Source of the DNA: Tenodera sinensis
Taxonomy: Eukaryota; Arthropoda; Insecta; Mantodea; Mantidae
Reading direction: 5' to 3'
Length of the DNA: 64,000 nucleotides
Assembly (NCBI GenBank): GCA_030765045.1
Contig: CM060961.1
Span: 33,452,805 to 33,516,804, forward strand
Made by a program: the position numbers and the translations under genes. Of this stretch, positions 38,732 through 50,480 are shown piece by piece. The stretch's first letter is position 1; each line of letters opens with the position of its first letter. Under the pieces are notes generated by a model. It was not told the origin of the DNA. It did no database searches and saw nothing but the letters and a program-made list of their open reading frames with translations.

Positions 38732-39596
38732 GTATGTATCTCATCACCACTATACCTGTCGTTCACTGTTGGTTCTACCAAAACTTCTCATTATTGCTTT
38801 CACATAACCTTCTCTACTCACTCTTCTACAGACTACCCTTACAAAAGTCTATTTTACCTATTTCTGGTTAATTCGGATCAAATTTCAATTAACATTTGCA
38901 CATTTAATTGTGCAATGCAGAGAAGCAATGGTCAGATTTGTATCATCGCTGTGTGATTTTGTTTGGCCACGAAAAAACAGAAAGAATAGCTACTTAAGAA
39001 CTAAGAAAATCAAGGATCATGTCAAAATTCAAACCAATAGCATAAATATTTCGAAAATGTTTAACTCAAAAAATAATTTGACATAAACTTCTAGCGTTAA
39101 AGAGATCGACACTTTTTATGCAGTAACATTTTTATTTCTCTCTTACGGTTTACACTTGTCCCAGTCATTTAGAATGAAGAGAACTTAATAGATTATTTCC
39201 AGAAAATTAAAGATATACCTAGTTTTATTGTTATATAAACGATTTGTTGTCTAATCTATTTGTTACGTAAATTTCTTATACACATGGTTCGTCAATCAAA
39301 ATCTTTACGGCCTTCCTGAGAAAATCGAAAATGTCGAAAAATCTTCCACTGTTGGATATCGAGATTTTCTTGAATTTTGTTCACATATGCAATACCTCCT
39401 GTAACCGCTAGGTATCTACATGTAAAAAAGTTAAATTTATAGGAAATATTACAACTTCAAATTTGTTGTATATTCTTGGCATTACAGCTCACAAGGAGTA
39501 GCACCTCAAAAATATGTTAAAGTTTTTATGAAAAACACATTACATCATGTAGTTCAACCATACTTTTGTTCGAAAAGTCAGGGTTTGCAGAAAAAC

Positions 39597-39834
39597 GTCG
39601 GTCTGGGTGGCTCAGTTGGTTAGACGCTGGCCTACTGATCCCAAGGTCGCGGGTTCAAACCCGGCCCAGGCCGATGGTTTTTAAGTGTGCTTAAAAACGA
39701 CAGCTCCATGTCAGTAGATTTACTGGCATGTAAAAGAACTCCTGCGGGACGAAATTCCGGCACACCGGCGACGCTGATGTGGTCCTGGCAATTGACAGCG
39801 TCGTTAAACAACAATTTTTTTTTTTTTTTTTTTT
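39597..39834 (+). mobile_element. tRNA-derived SINE, family S1, with 13-bp target duplication and T-tail
   Basis: GTCGGTCTGGGTGGCTCAG, TTGGTTAGACG and GGGTTCAAACC form a clear tRNA-like head. The body AGCTCCATGTCAGTAGATTT is shared with the other S1 copies. Perfect 13-bp duplications TTTGCAGAAAAAC lie at 39584-39596 and 39835-39847. The 3' end is a run of about 20 T on the sense strand rather than A. Confidence 0.9.
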
Positions 39835-40534
39835 TTTGCAGAAAAACCGCTAGAAAAACTAACCTTGGCGGAAAATTAGTTTGTTAAAATGCATTAATAT
39901 TTCGTATTCGTATGCATAAATGTGTGCAAGATTATGAAAATTCAGGACTGTAAATGTAAATCTGTGTATCTGCCTCCTGATATATGTATAAGCTAATTTG
40001 TAACGAAAGAAAGAATAACAGTTTATTGGAGGTGTAAAGTTAAAACACTTTTGTTCTATAATAACACTAGTGCAGATATTTAATTATTTATCAATATATT
40101 TGCAAGAAATAATGTTATTTGTGCATCGTTTCACCAAGAAAGGGCTTCGTATTAGTAATGCGTATAAACATGGTAATTTTTGGATAAAAATATTTATAGA
40201 CTCAAATACATAAGCTACCAATGCCACTTGAAATAATTCTCTTGATTTATAGAATGTCAGGAAAAACCGCTGACTACTTTAAGGGTAGCGGCAATTTCAC
40301 TTAATTTAACTCAATAAGGGGTAATTTCTGTATGGTCAGACTACCTTGTACCCTTAAGTATGTATTATAGTCAAAGCTGTTAGGCAGGAACGATTTTTTC
40401 ACATAACAAGCATAATTTTCTTTAAAATACTTGTCAGATACTTGGGGATCTTGAAATACCCAGTGTTTTGTATTTGTGTTATGATATTTGTTCGCATACA
40501 CGCAAATATATTACATCCACCTTTTTATTAATTT

Positions 40535-40625
40535 ATTTTTTGTGTTGAGGAAACTTCAAAAAGCTTCTTCCAGTAAAATCTTGATATCGAATACAATATT
40601 TTCTCTACTTACAGTAAGAAGAAAA
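40535..40625 (-). repeat. Rep-A terminal fragment
   Basis: CCAGTAAAATCTTGATATCG, ATACAATATTTTCTCTACTT and ACAGTAAGAAG match the end of minus-orientation Rep-A copies. Confidence 0.6.
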
Positions 40626-41044
40626 TACGTGCAAAAATATGCTTTCGTATGCTATAGCATAGGAATACATCGGCTTCTGACGCCATTATATGCGCTCTAT
40701 TTCGGCATGTTATATAAGCTGTTGATTTTCAATTTATTCACAAAACCAGAAACCAGAACTTGTAGCCAAAATCGACTGCGAACGTCCTTGATCTAACATA
40801 CCTGGCGTTTCCTAAATATGTACAAAGAATGGTCGCTTCCTCCAGTTCTACTTAAAAGAACATTAATGACCATTACTGTAAACTCTGTTACATCGCAAAC
40901 CGCTACCTTTTCAGACATCGTTTACTAACTCCAAATGAGATTTAAATAACAACATCTGGGTAAGAATACTTAAAATTCTATACAAAGTGGTAATATTGAA
41001 CCAGTCTAGGATGAATTTGTTAAATCGACATCAAATGTCATTTG

Positions 41045-41400
41045 TTTTTTACCTTGTCTACTAGATCCAAAATAACATCGAAAATAAAAACCTGTTCCGC
41101 CTCCCTCTCTCTCTCTCTCTGTGTATCTGTATGTGTCTGTGTGTGTTATTGAACAAAACTTCCCCATCTTAAACTACACTTTACATGTAAACGTTTTCGA
41201 ACATTTTCCTTTTCCTTAAAACGTCTGTAACAATGCTGATTGAATTACGACATTTTAAATGAATTTTTATGACAAATGAAATGTATAGGTATTTTGAATT
41301 TTATGGGAATAGCCCCTGAATAACCTTGTATACTGGTAAACCGTAAGACAAAGACAAAATCCTGCTGCAGCACACTGTTTATGTAAAATACATTTTCATT
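41045..41400 (+). repeat. Diverged Rep-A copy
   Basis: TTTTACCTTGTCTACTAGAT, a CTCTCT plus TGTGTG tract, GTAAACGTTTTCGAACATTT, TGACAAATGAAATGTATAGG and TGGTAAACCGTAAGACAAAG occur in Rep-A order. Confidence 0.6.
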
Positions 41401-43480
41401 TTGAAATATTCCTTGTCACTTGTTTCAAATTGTTAATACTTATAGTTGGTTCAAATGGGAAGTAGTCATTCATTTGTATCCTCTTGGTAACGCAAAGATA
41501 ATGGAATTCCAAAGCCAGCACATAGCTACGAGCTCTTAAAATATCTGTTCCCTTATGTCTATTGTATCTATAAGGAAATACGTAATAAAGTCACTTTTAT
41601 GAGCGTTAAGATATCATTCTTTCTTCCCAACGACTTATCCCAGGATAAATTAGAGCAATCCAAAGGTTATAATTAGCCTGTATTCCATTTAAAATTTAGT
41701 AGAGTGAAACTTCTAATTGCATAAACGAAGCGTTAATTCAGAGTTGTAGCAAAATTGTTACGCTGTTCTAAAATGCTGTAAGAGGCCATTATCTCATTAC
41801 TATCTGAACATTAAAATGTTTCTACACTCGCAGTAGCCTGCTAATGAGGTGTATTTTAGTCGAAACCTTGTCGCAGTTCTTATCTGCTGTTAAGTGTAAT
41901 ATCTTTTTCCCGTGTTAGATCATCTTTGGAATGTACTTTTCGTTCACTAATGATATGTTTGACTTTTATCTCAGTTTCTGGCTTCTATTATTTATCAACG
42001 AACTTTGCTACTTTTACATGAATATTGACATGACTGACTGTTATTGTAAAGTGAAAGAAACGGGATGTGCAACGGGTAAGAACCGTTACAGTGCAGAAAG
42101 CATGCCATTGCCGATGCGAAGTTGTTGCTGCAATAAAGGGGTAATATCAACTATGCCACAAGGGTTTAAATTCTCACACAGATATTTTGTATATTTTCAA
42201 TTAATTGCTTAGTGTTTAAAGAAATCAACTAGAATCAAAGTTGAAATTATAGAGGAAAGTAATTATTGTTTTAGCTTAGATATTTACTTCTTACACACTT
42301 GGTGTAAAAATGAAATAGACACAGTCATCAGATACAAACAGTTCAGGTGGCTATTAAAGCATTTATTGATACTAAAGAGAACAAGATGGGCATTTTATTC
42401 ATTAGTTTAAGGAAATGCAAAGCTAAAAAGCATGACTTATTTAAGCACTTAAAAGAGGAGACTATCTGCCAAAGTATTTTGTTTAGGTATATTTAATCAT
42501 TACAAAAGCAGAAAATTAAAGCGACGTAAATTTTAGTAACGATGTTCATACCGAACTACAATCTAGTGATAAGTAAACATTCGGAAATGCTGATAATATA
42601 CTGAGGCGGATGTGTGGTCGGTTATTTAGTACCTGTTGCTGAGTCGCAATTTTACAGCAATATAAACATACTAAATAATGGTGAAAAATTGTACCTAGAA
42701 TATAAGATAAATTGTAGTGAAACAAGGCACATAAGGGAGTACAAAATTTAGTAGAAATCTCGCAAAAATTGGCATTTGTATTCCATGACTTTACAAATTC
42801 TCAGAGACTAAATTCAAAATTTTTTCTCAACTTTTCATACTGAAAATGATTTATTTACATAATGTATATTACAAATACAGAATAAAATGCTTTTATTTTG
42901 AAATTTATGATTTTTGAAAATCACTTTTCGTCATATTTACTTTTTGAAAATATTCCCCACGATACAGATTTTATCCAATTCTTCTTAAATTTGTCATGTA
43001 GATTCCCAAAACACAGTTAATCAAATACTTTTTTTCTTTTGAACGGTTTTCTGAGTTATTACTTTTGAAAGGTGTGTAAAACTTAAACAATACCAGAACT
43101 TTCAAATGACAGGATTTAAAAAGTTTTCTTTAGAACAAAGGCCACTAAAATAAAAGTATATGACAGATTTGCAGGTTACAATTAGATAAGTACCTATAAT
43201 AAAATTTTTAAAAACAATGATTTTTAAAAATTGCATGGAGTGCAGCATTTGGCATAGCATAATAAAATCCACATTTAACATTTTATAGCTTGGAAACCAA
43301 ATCAGATAGCTCTCTGAAATTTAAGACTCCCTAATGCTGATATAAGATAACATTAAAAATAAAATTATAGCTAGATTGGTAGAAAACCTTATAAAATCAC
43401 ATTTTCAGTTCTGTTTCCCAAGGACATAAAAGTAGAATTTAGTTACTATCCTGCAACATATATCTACGAAATAGTTTGCT

Positions 43481-43481
<1 letters not shown>
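41401..43481. other. No gene recognised
   Basis: AT-rich intronic sequence. The open frame at 41931-42212 is Cys- and Phe-rich but shows no known motif. Confidence 0.4.

Positions 43482-43529
<48 letters not shown>
43482..43529. repeat. Poly(A) run, 48 bases
   Basis: An uninterrupted A-run directly beside a minus-oriented Rep-A copy. Confidence 0.97.
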
Positions 43530-43532
<3 letters not shown>

Positions 43533-43996
43533 GTGTGTTTTGGAAAGATCTACATTTTTCGTATAGTAAGATTTGATCTATCTCTGATGGTTTACCAGTT
43601 ATGCAGAAACCTTCCAGGGTAAATAGGACCACATTGGCTATGGCTAGAAAATTTAAGATACACATTAATTTGTCATAACAATAACTTAAGCATGTGGCAT
43701 TTTAATTTTCGAAAAATGTTCTATGTAAAGCGTAGTTTAGGGTGGAGGAATTTTCTACAAAATCCTCGGGTCGCATTCTTGAAAGACATTAAACTGAAAT
43801 ACGAAAAAGTGGTTTTTAACCACTTTTTCGTTTGTGAGTTACTGTTCACACACACACACACACACATACACACAGGGACATTTGTCTAAAATGCCCTTTT
43901 TTTTATTCCGGGGACATCAAAACATATTTCCTGTGAAATCTCGACATCGAATTTTTGGATGAAACACAATACTTCCTCTACGTGGTAGAGAAAGTA
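43530..43996 (-). repeat. Rep-A copy, minus orientation, with CA tract and hairpin
   Basis: AGATCTACATTTTTCGTATA, GATCTATCTCTGATGGTTTA, TCGGGTCGCATTCTTGAAAG, a CACA tract (43847-43876), GTGAAATCTCGACATCGAAT and TAGAGAAAGTAAAAA occur in order. A perfect hairpin lies at 43802-43830, with arms CGAAAAAGTGGTT and AACCACTTTTTCG and loop TTT. Confidence 0.85.
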
Positions 43997-44150
43997 AAAA
44001 TCTGTTGTGTTGCACTCACATGACTTTCTCTAGTTGAGATAAACATTTGTACAAATTATCTTATTCCTTATTTCCTTGTGGCTGCAAGGGGAATATGGGA
44101 ATACTTTGAGCGATGGTCAAATCTTTTAAAGCTTCCAAATTCCGCTCCGT
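43997..44150 (-). repeat. Rep-A terminal fragment joined head-to-tail to the previous copy
   Basis: TCTGTTGTGTTGCACTCACA starts immediately after the TAGAGAAAGTAAAAA end of the preceding copy. The piece then runs to CTTCCAAATTCCGCTCCGTT, where the orientation flips. Confidence 0.8.
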
Positions 44151-44965
44151 TTAATATCTTTCAAGGATACGACACGAAGATTTTGAAGATAATTGCTCCA
44201 CACTAAACTAAAGTTTACTTGGAAAAGTTTTTGAAAATTTTCAATTTTTTGAAAATGGCTCTAACGATTTTGAGTAAAATGGTATGGTATTTTTATGACA
44301 AATGAAATGTATATTTTGAATTTTCTGGTATAGTCCATGCAGTCCTGTTTACTTTTTTTTTTTTTTTTTTAAATTAATGTCCTCCAACATTGTGTCATAT
44401 CGGACGAATGAATGAAATGGGTGAAATGATGCTCAAATGAGCCCGAGGTCCACGGAGCTTTAAGTTACCCGACATTCGTCTTCTCAGGGTAGGGAAAACC
44501 TCGGAAAAAAATCTTACCCGGATAACTTACCCTAAGCGAGATTCGAACTCGCGACCTCTTGAACGTGAGGCAGACACGCTAACCATCACGCTACCGAGGC
44601 GGGCCCTGTTTACTCTGGATGACTTTTGAATAACTCGTAAACCGTAAGCGATAGACCAAATCTCACTCTACGAAAAATGTAAATCTTGCTAAAACACAAT
44701 CTATGCCCAAATATTTTTTGTAGAGTAAACCATTTCGGAGATATTCTTTGTTATTTGTATCAGTTTCGGAAAACTTAAACCTTTTGTCTAATGGAACATC
44801 GTTATTCACTTTTTTATGTTAGCAGTGCAAATATAACGACATTTAAGATAATTTCTGCAAATGTTTATCTCAATTAACACGAAGAAGATATGGAACAAGA
44901 GTCTGTATGAATGGTTAGTACAAGAGTTAAAGTTATGTGAGTGCGACACAAGAGATTTTTTTTAT
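44151..44965 (+). repeat. Rep-A 3' two-thirds, plus orientation, split by a SINE
   Basis: ATACGACACGAAGATTTTGA, GGCTCTAACGATTTTGAGTA and TAGTCCATGCAGTCCTGTTT run to 44353. After the SINE the sequence resumes at 44605 with CCTGTTTACTCTGGATGACT, AGACCAAATCTCACTCTACG, GTAAACCATTTCGGAGATAT and GAGTGCGACACAAGAG. Confidence 0.85.
44354..44604 (-). mobile_element. tRNA-Val-like SINE, family S2, intact insertion
   Basis: A T-run on the left (reversed A-tail) and reversed tRNA head on the right (AACTCGCGACCTCTTGAACG then CAGACACGCTAACCATCACG) define a full-length minus-strand copy. Perfect 10-bp duplications CCTGTTTACT at 44344-44353 and 44605-44614 flank it, and the Rep-A sequence is continuous once it is removed. 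Confidence 0.92.
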
Positions 44966-45270
44966 TCAAGGATCTCACAACATGTATTTTTGGAGAAATC
45001 TCGCTATCGAACTTTATACTTCTTGTAAGTACGTAGGGGAAAAGCAAAAAATAAATTAATTGATAGTTTAACGTATTTATTCCCTTGGCATTATCGCAGG
45101 ACGGAACTCAGATATCTACACACCAGAAAATATGAAAACTATTAGTAATTTTTAACTATTAAGCATAATTTTAGGGACAGTATGGTAAGTTATTGTAATT
45201 CTTAAAAAGCCTTTGGCACTAAGAGATGAGGTAAACAAGATGCATGGACACGTCTAGCAGACTGTGCCAC

Positions 45271-45727
45271 AAATACATTTGAAGGCTAATTTAGGTTATC
45301 TATGTGTCACTATATTTGGAGGTACTTGACGCAATATGTGATAAACCTACTTTTGGACACGTTTTCCTTGCTGGGGTGTAGCAATATTTCGAAAGGTAGA
45401 ATCAGAAATGAAAAGTCGGGGTTAGAACCACGGATCTTAAGCTCCACAGTTCTTAACCGCTGAACTACCATGGCAACATACCGGCACAAGGTTATACCAG
45501 GAAATAGCAGCCAATGGCTATGCTTTAATCACATTCACCACAAGCTACTATCTTCTACTGCTATATTTCTTGATATCGTACTGGCAGGTGGTCTCAAATT
45601 TTATTCTGTATTATCTATGAGAGGGGTCCAAGGAAAACGTGCAAAATAGCGTTATCACCTATTGCGTCAAGTACTACCAAAAATATAGCAACACTTAGAT
45701 AACCTAAATTAGCCTTCAAACGTATTT
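45271..45727. mobile_element. Foldback element with about 100-bp inverted arms
   Basis: The left arm (45271-45372, AAATACATTTGAAGGCTAAT ... TACTTGACGCAATATGTGAT ... ACGTTTTCCTTG) and right arm (45625-45727) are reverse complements with scattered mismatches. The centre holds an S5 tRNA-like segment. There is no coding capacity. Confidence 0.75.
45395..45560 (-). mobile_element. tRNA-like SINE, family S5, inside the foldback
   Basis: GGTAGAATCAGAAATGAAAA, reversed B-box GGGGTTAGAACCACGGATC and reversed A-box CTGAACTACCATGGC match the S5 copies at 12890 and 24158. Confidence 0.5.
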
Positions 45728-45788
45728 ACAACAAATTATGCAGAATGTTAAATAAAACATACTTAGGCTTTCATGGCCGACATTAATA

Positions 45789-45998
45789 CAATAGAAAGTA
45801 GTTTCCGGGCTTGTAGGCCGTGGTTAAGTGATGAATAAATATCTGACGTTTCGTCCAAGACTGCTTTGTTAACTATAGTTGTTAACTAGCCAGGGGTCAC
45901 TCTCTGAAGATGGTCAACGCAGTCTTGGGTGAAACGTCAGATATTTATTTATCGACTGGAAGACGGCCTACAAGCCCGGCAACTGGTTTCTATTGGAT
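45789..45998. mobile_element. Second foldback element, about 75-bp inverted arms
   Basis: CAATAGAAAGTAGTTTCCGG, GCTTGTAGGCCGTGG and AAATATCTGACGTTTCGTCC on the left mirror GGGTGAAACGTCAGATATTT, GGCCTACAAGCCCGGC and TGGTTTCTATTG on the right. A fragment of the same family lies at 27128-27230. It is non-coding. Confidence 0.75.
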
Positions 45999-46024
45999 TA
46001 AATTAAACACTTAAGAAAAAAATC

Positions 46025-46752
46025 TGATATGTTGCACTCACATAACTTTCTGTACTCTTGTACTAACAATTCTTAAAAATTCTTATTCGTATATCTTCGT
46101 GTTATTTAAGGTAAATATTTGTACAAATTATCTTATTGCTTATTTCCTAGTAGGTGCAACGGGAATATTAGAATATTGTAGGCTTTGTGCGAGAGTCAAA
46201 TCTATTAAAGCTTTGAGATTCTGTTCTGTTTGCACACTTAACATAAAAAAATAAACAACGATGATCCATTTTACGAAACTTTTAAGTTTCCCGAAACTCA
46301 CACACATAAGGAATATCTCCGAAATGGTTCACTGTACAAGAAAATTTATTCAGAAATAAATTGTGTATTTTAGCAAGAACTACATTTTTTGTATAGTATG
46401 ATTTGTTCTATCTCTAACGGTTTACCAGTTATGCAAAAGTCGTCCAGAGTAAATACGACTTCAGGGACTATAGCCAGAAAATTCAGGATATACATTTCAT
46501 TTGTCATACAAATGTCTCAAACATATTACATTTTAATCAAAATCGTTAGGGCCATTTTCAAGTAAATCAAAATTTTCGAAAACTTTTCCATGTAAAGGAT
46601 AGTTTAGGGCAGGGCTATTTTCTTCAAAATCTTCGTGTTGCATCCTTGAAAGACATTAAACTTAAACACGAACTGTGGTTTTTAACCGATTTTTCGTTTT
46701 TGACTTATGGGGACCACAGACGGACACACACGCGCGCATTGACGGACACACA

Positions 46753-46808
<56 letters not shown>

Positions 46809-46925
46809 CCTTTTTCTAAAAATGTTTTGTTTGGATTCAGGGTGTCTCAAAACATATTTCTGGTGAAATATCGACATCGAATTTTTGGGTGGAATACAAT
46901 ACTTCCTTCTACTTACCAATAGAGA
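46025..46925 (-). repeat. Rep-A copy, nearly complete, minus orientation
   Basis: It runs from TCTGATATGTTGCACTCACA to ACTTCCTTCTACTTACCAAT with all landmarks in order. The internal CA tract is expanded at 46738-46804. This copy and the one at 51190 are the best guides to the family's full length of about 0.9 kb. Confidence 0.9.
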
Positions 46926-46998
46926 ACGGTAGTCTAAGTACCAAACGAGTATTAACGCAATGAGTGGTTTTGGTCTGATTATTTGAAGTTTTGCATCT

Positions 46999-47458
46999 TT
47001 TTACTTTCTCTACTGCTATACTATAGTACGTATAGCAAGCAGGGGAAATATTACATTCGATCCAAAATGTCGATGTCGAGGTATCACCGGAAATATGTTT
47101 TGAGGAATAATAAAAAAAAGTATTAAAAAAAAAGGTCCGCGTGCGGGCGTATGTATGTGTGTGTGCGTGTGTGTGCGTGTTTATGTCTCTGAACAGCATA
47201 ACTCGAAAACGAAAAGTTGGTTAAAAATGAACACGGCGATTATGAACAAAATTCCTCCATTCTAAGCTACCCTTTACATGGGGCAAATGAAAGGTATATT
47301 TTGAATTTTCTGGGTATAGCTCACATAGTCCTGTTTACTTTTGATGGCTTTCACATAAATGGTAAACCATAAGAGATAGACCATATCTTACTGTACAAAA
47401 ATGGAGATCTTGTTAAAGGACAATTTATGTGAAATGATCTTGTTAGTTCAGTGAACCA
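46999..47458 (+). repeat. Rep-A copy, truncated by a SINE
   Basis: TTTTTACTTTCTCTACTGCT, GTCGATGTCGAGGTATCACC, a TGTGTGCG tract, GAAAAGTTGGTTAAAAATG, TAGACCATATCTTACTGTAC and AGTGAACCAT occur in order. The SINE follows directly. Confidence 0.8.
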
Positions 47459-47880
47459 TAGCACGGACGAGAATGGAGCCTGACTTAGCCCCCAGAGACG
47501 CACAGTAGTCCCTAATAGTTCTAGATATGGACACCTGGCGCCCGAAGCATATCCTCGGTGAAGCGACCTTTGCGGCCCAAGCGGCAACTTGCTAGACAAC
47601 CAGGGAAGCATGTTTCCAGTGAGCATGCAACTGCCCACCAAAGCCGGAATCAACCGCTCTACGAACCGCACTTGGAAAGATGAGAGAAACGGATGAAAGG
47701 AAATAAGAAAGGAAGGGAAAGGAAGCCGTGGAGAAGATGAAAGCACCCCAGCATTCGTCTAAGTGACACGGGGAAACCACGGAAAAACCAGTGTCAGAGT
47801 GTGCGGCCACGGGTTTCGAACCCGCGACCTCCCGAATACGGGCCACAGACTTTTCCGCCTGAGCCATCCCGCTCGGTAAA
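47459..47880 (-). mobile_element. Long tRNA-headed SINE, family S3
   Basis: Reversed head at the right end (GGGTTTCGAACCCGCGACCT then GGGCCACAGACTTTTCCGCC then TGAGCCATCCCGCTCGGT). The body, read on the minus strand, aligns with the plus copy at 54353-54905 over CCAGCATTCG, TCATCTTTCC and GAACTATTAGGGACT-like blocks. This long tail makes S3 about 0.4-0.55 kb. Confidence 0.75.
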
Positions 47881-49003
47881 CACGTAAAACACGCTTACAT
47901 GACAAACTATATAATGAGTTTTTGTTACCTAAACTCGAACACTGAACGTGTACTTTTGTTCCAGTAACAGATAATAGTTACAACTGGTGGGATATGTGCA
48001 TCATTACTACTCGAAAGTCTTTTGCAAGAGAGGCGTAAGGCGACTCCCATAACTAAATGGGAGCGGTATGATGGCCATATCCCATGAGTTGCATACAATA
48101 TTGCGACACCAGCAGAGGGCAGCGGCAACAGCAAAGGTTTGCCTCACAGCACTGGCGTTGCGTTCAATAAAGAACACCTGACAACAATCAGAGCGGCAGA
48201 ACAAAAATATGTTTTCACAGATTATTCGAGAGGTGTCCGGTAGCCGGCGTATTTGTAGTAGTTCGAGAAAGGTCCAGGTTATGTCATCCTCGGTATATAA
48301 GGACACGAGACGCGAGAGGAGTAATTGGTAGTCAGTTACAATACTTGGTGTGTAAGTTAATCGTTGTTAACACATATTTGGTAGCGTAAGTTAAATTTAC
48401 AGTTCATTTGTCAATTCCTATGGCAAAAAGGCTAAAACTGGTAATTAACACTTATGGCTCCAGTAGGAAATGACGTAACACGCAACGGCATACTAACCTA
48501 AAAATAAGTTGTTAGTGAATCCTTAGCATAATATACAAACGTATGAATTATTTATTGTTTGAAATGTTAAATATGCAATTTAGCATGTTATTAACATTAA
48601 GAAAGCGATTCAATTCTTTCTATTTCTTCAGTAGATATTGAGGTGTAAAGTAAAGAATGTATTGCAAAACTCATTAACAAAAGAGTGGATAAGAAGGCTT
48701 TTAGATGTAGATTTTAATTTTTTCACATTGAGAATTCGTTTTTTTTCTTAATGCCCAATAAAATATGAAAAAGCAATTTTGATTTATTATTGCTTTTTAC
48801 GGGTTTTTCAAGTATTTCAGAAAGTAATTAGCTAACCACGAACTCTTAAGTTACTTATCGGACCTCGAATGCTTGGGAAAACTTGTCCCTGCGGGCCTCG
48901 TATTCCCAAAATGCATTCTCCACCTGGCAAGTACCACTTACAGTTCTTAGTACATGCATTCCAACAAAAACTTTCTTCCCTAATTGACAGCCACTGCAAT
49001 ATT
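47881..49003. other. No gene; possible core promoter at 48294-48336
   Basis: TATATAAGG at 48294 is followed by TCAGT at 48332 (an arthropod initiator word), but the spacing of about 40 bp is longer than usual. No downstream coding frame is convincing. It may be a relic of an LTR promoter. Confidence 0.3.
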
Positions 49004-49051
49004 GTGAGTGAGTGGGTGAGTGAGTGGGTGAGTGGGTGAGTGAGTGGGTGG
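49004..49051. repeat. GTGA/GTGG tetranucleotide array
   Basis: Twelve GTGR units in irregular order. Confidence 0.9.
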
Positions 49052-49273
49052 AGTTTAAGGGCCCGTCAACACGAGGTCATTTGGGCCGTAATATTGTAAC
49101 CACTGCAATTTTCAATACTTGTTGGAGGCAAATATTCTCTACATTCACAACTTTGCATGTAATTGAAGTTTCTGCCCCTAATATTACATCAGCAATTTTC
49201 TTCAAACGAGTTGATCTCAAAATGGTGTATTCACTCGAAGCTTTAATACTGTAACAATATGACAATTCGACGG

Positions 49274-50165
49274 ATTCCACTTCTGACACCAGTGTGATAA
49301 AAATAACAAAATCAGTCCAATACACTTTGGCACAAAACACAGTTCTCTTCTACTGACGTTAACAAAGCCTACAGCCTTTCGTAATATTACAGAACAAAAC
49401 TGTTTACTACTAGTAACCTTGACTCAGTCCTTTCACTGTCGCTCTTCACTTTCTATTTCGTACACTAACTCCAACGATACAATCATTCGATGCTCATTAA
49501 ATCTTCTTTCACTTCAAGGCGATGTACCACACGCGCGCGCACGCACACACACAGACACACACACACACACACACACACACAGCTGCATGTATACGATGGT
49601 ATGAATACTTCGTTCTTAGCAATTTTATACAGTGAGGATTATATAATAGGAGATGCTAGGATTAATCGATTTATTTCCGTTTCATTTTAACATTTGTATT
49701 AGCAAGTTTTTTTTTTGTTTTTTTTTAAGTTATAGCCGCTTAGCGTAGCGCAAAAGTTTGCTTGAGACATCATTGTTGCACACACACAACCGTCGAATCC
49801 AATCACAACTGAACTACTGAATCAATGTTCACAACTGCACTACGCTTGGCACCGTTCATGCACTCAACTGAATTCCTTTGTCAACTGTCTACTGCAAAGG
49901 TACTTCTCCACTACATTGTCAAATTCGAGTCCTCTCAACTCTATTCGGTTGACCAAACTGTATGGCTGATGCTGGTAGCTCCTTATATAGGCATCGAATG
50001 AAAAGGGAACACTCTAGAAAGGATCCCAAATTGAAGTGTCCAACACGAATCCTCGGGATCCGGAAGGCGGCTACAGTAACTATTGTTTTGCACGGGCTAT
50101 TGTTCTCCGGAAGGAGGAACGTAAATTGATCTAAGACCAGGTAGCCGGGCCGGTGTGTTGTCGTG
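49274..50165 (-). mobile_element. Old gypsy-like LTR with tRNA-Leu primer site, minus orientation
   Basis: ATTCCACTTCTGACACCA (49274-49291) is the reverse complement of a tRNA-Leu-type primer site with one mismatch. The leader beside it (CAATTCGACGG, 49263-49273) matches the young element's leader. The LTR starts TGTGATAAAAATAAC at 49293. A minus-strand TATATAAGG box lies near 49982, and a CA microsatellite at 49541-49580. The far end near 50165 is approximate. Confidence 0.6.
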
Positions 50166-50276
50166 AAAATATTTGTTTATTATAACAATAGAATGATGGA
50201 GAGGATCTAGAATTAAGGAAAATGAACTAATTTATTTTGAATAATGAGTAATCCTGAATAAAGTATCCATTCAAAA

Positions 50277-50480
50277 ATTGAAGCAGTGGCTTCGACAGTT
50301 GTTGCACCTGGTAGCCCATGATTGTAGTGTGCAGGTAGCCTCACATTTAAGAGGCCCGGAGTTCGAATATCGATTAGGATGAGTTTTCCCTTATTCTGAG
50401 AAGACAAATGCAGGGATACTTTATGTTGTATGGATTCTAGGCTCATTTGAGCATCATTTCACCCACTCATTCATCGTCCA
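50277..50480 (+). mobile_element. Diverged SINE of family S2
   Basis: GTAGCCTCACATTTAAGAGG, GGAGTTCGAATATCG (B-box), CTGAGAAGACAAATG and GCTCATTTGAGCATCATTTC match the S2 copy at 44354 when reversed. Confidence 0.6.

Noticed and set aside
48294..48336. Core promoter of a host gene
   Set aside because: TATA and TCAGT are present, but the spacing is about 40 bp and no downstream coding sequence follows.
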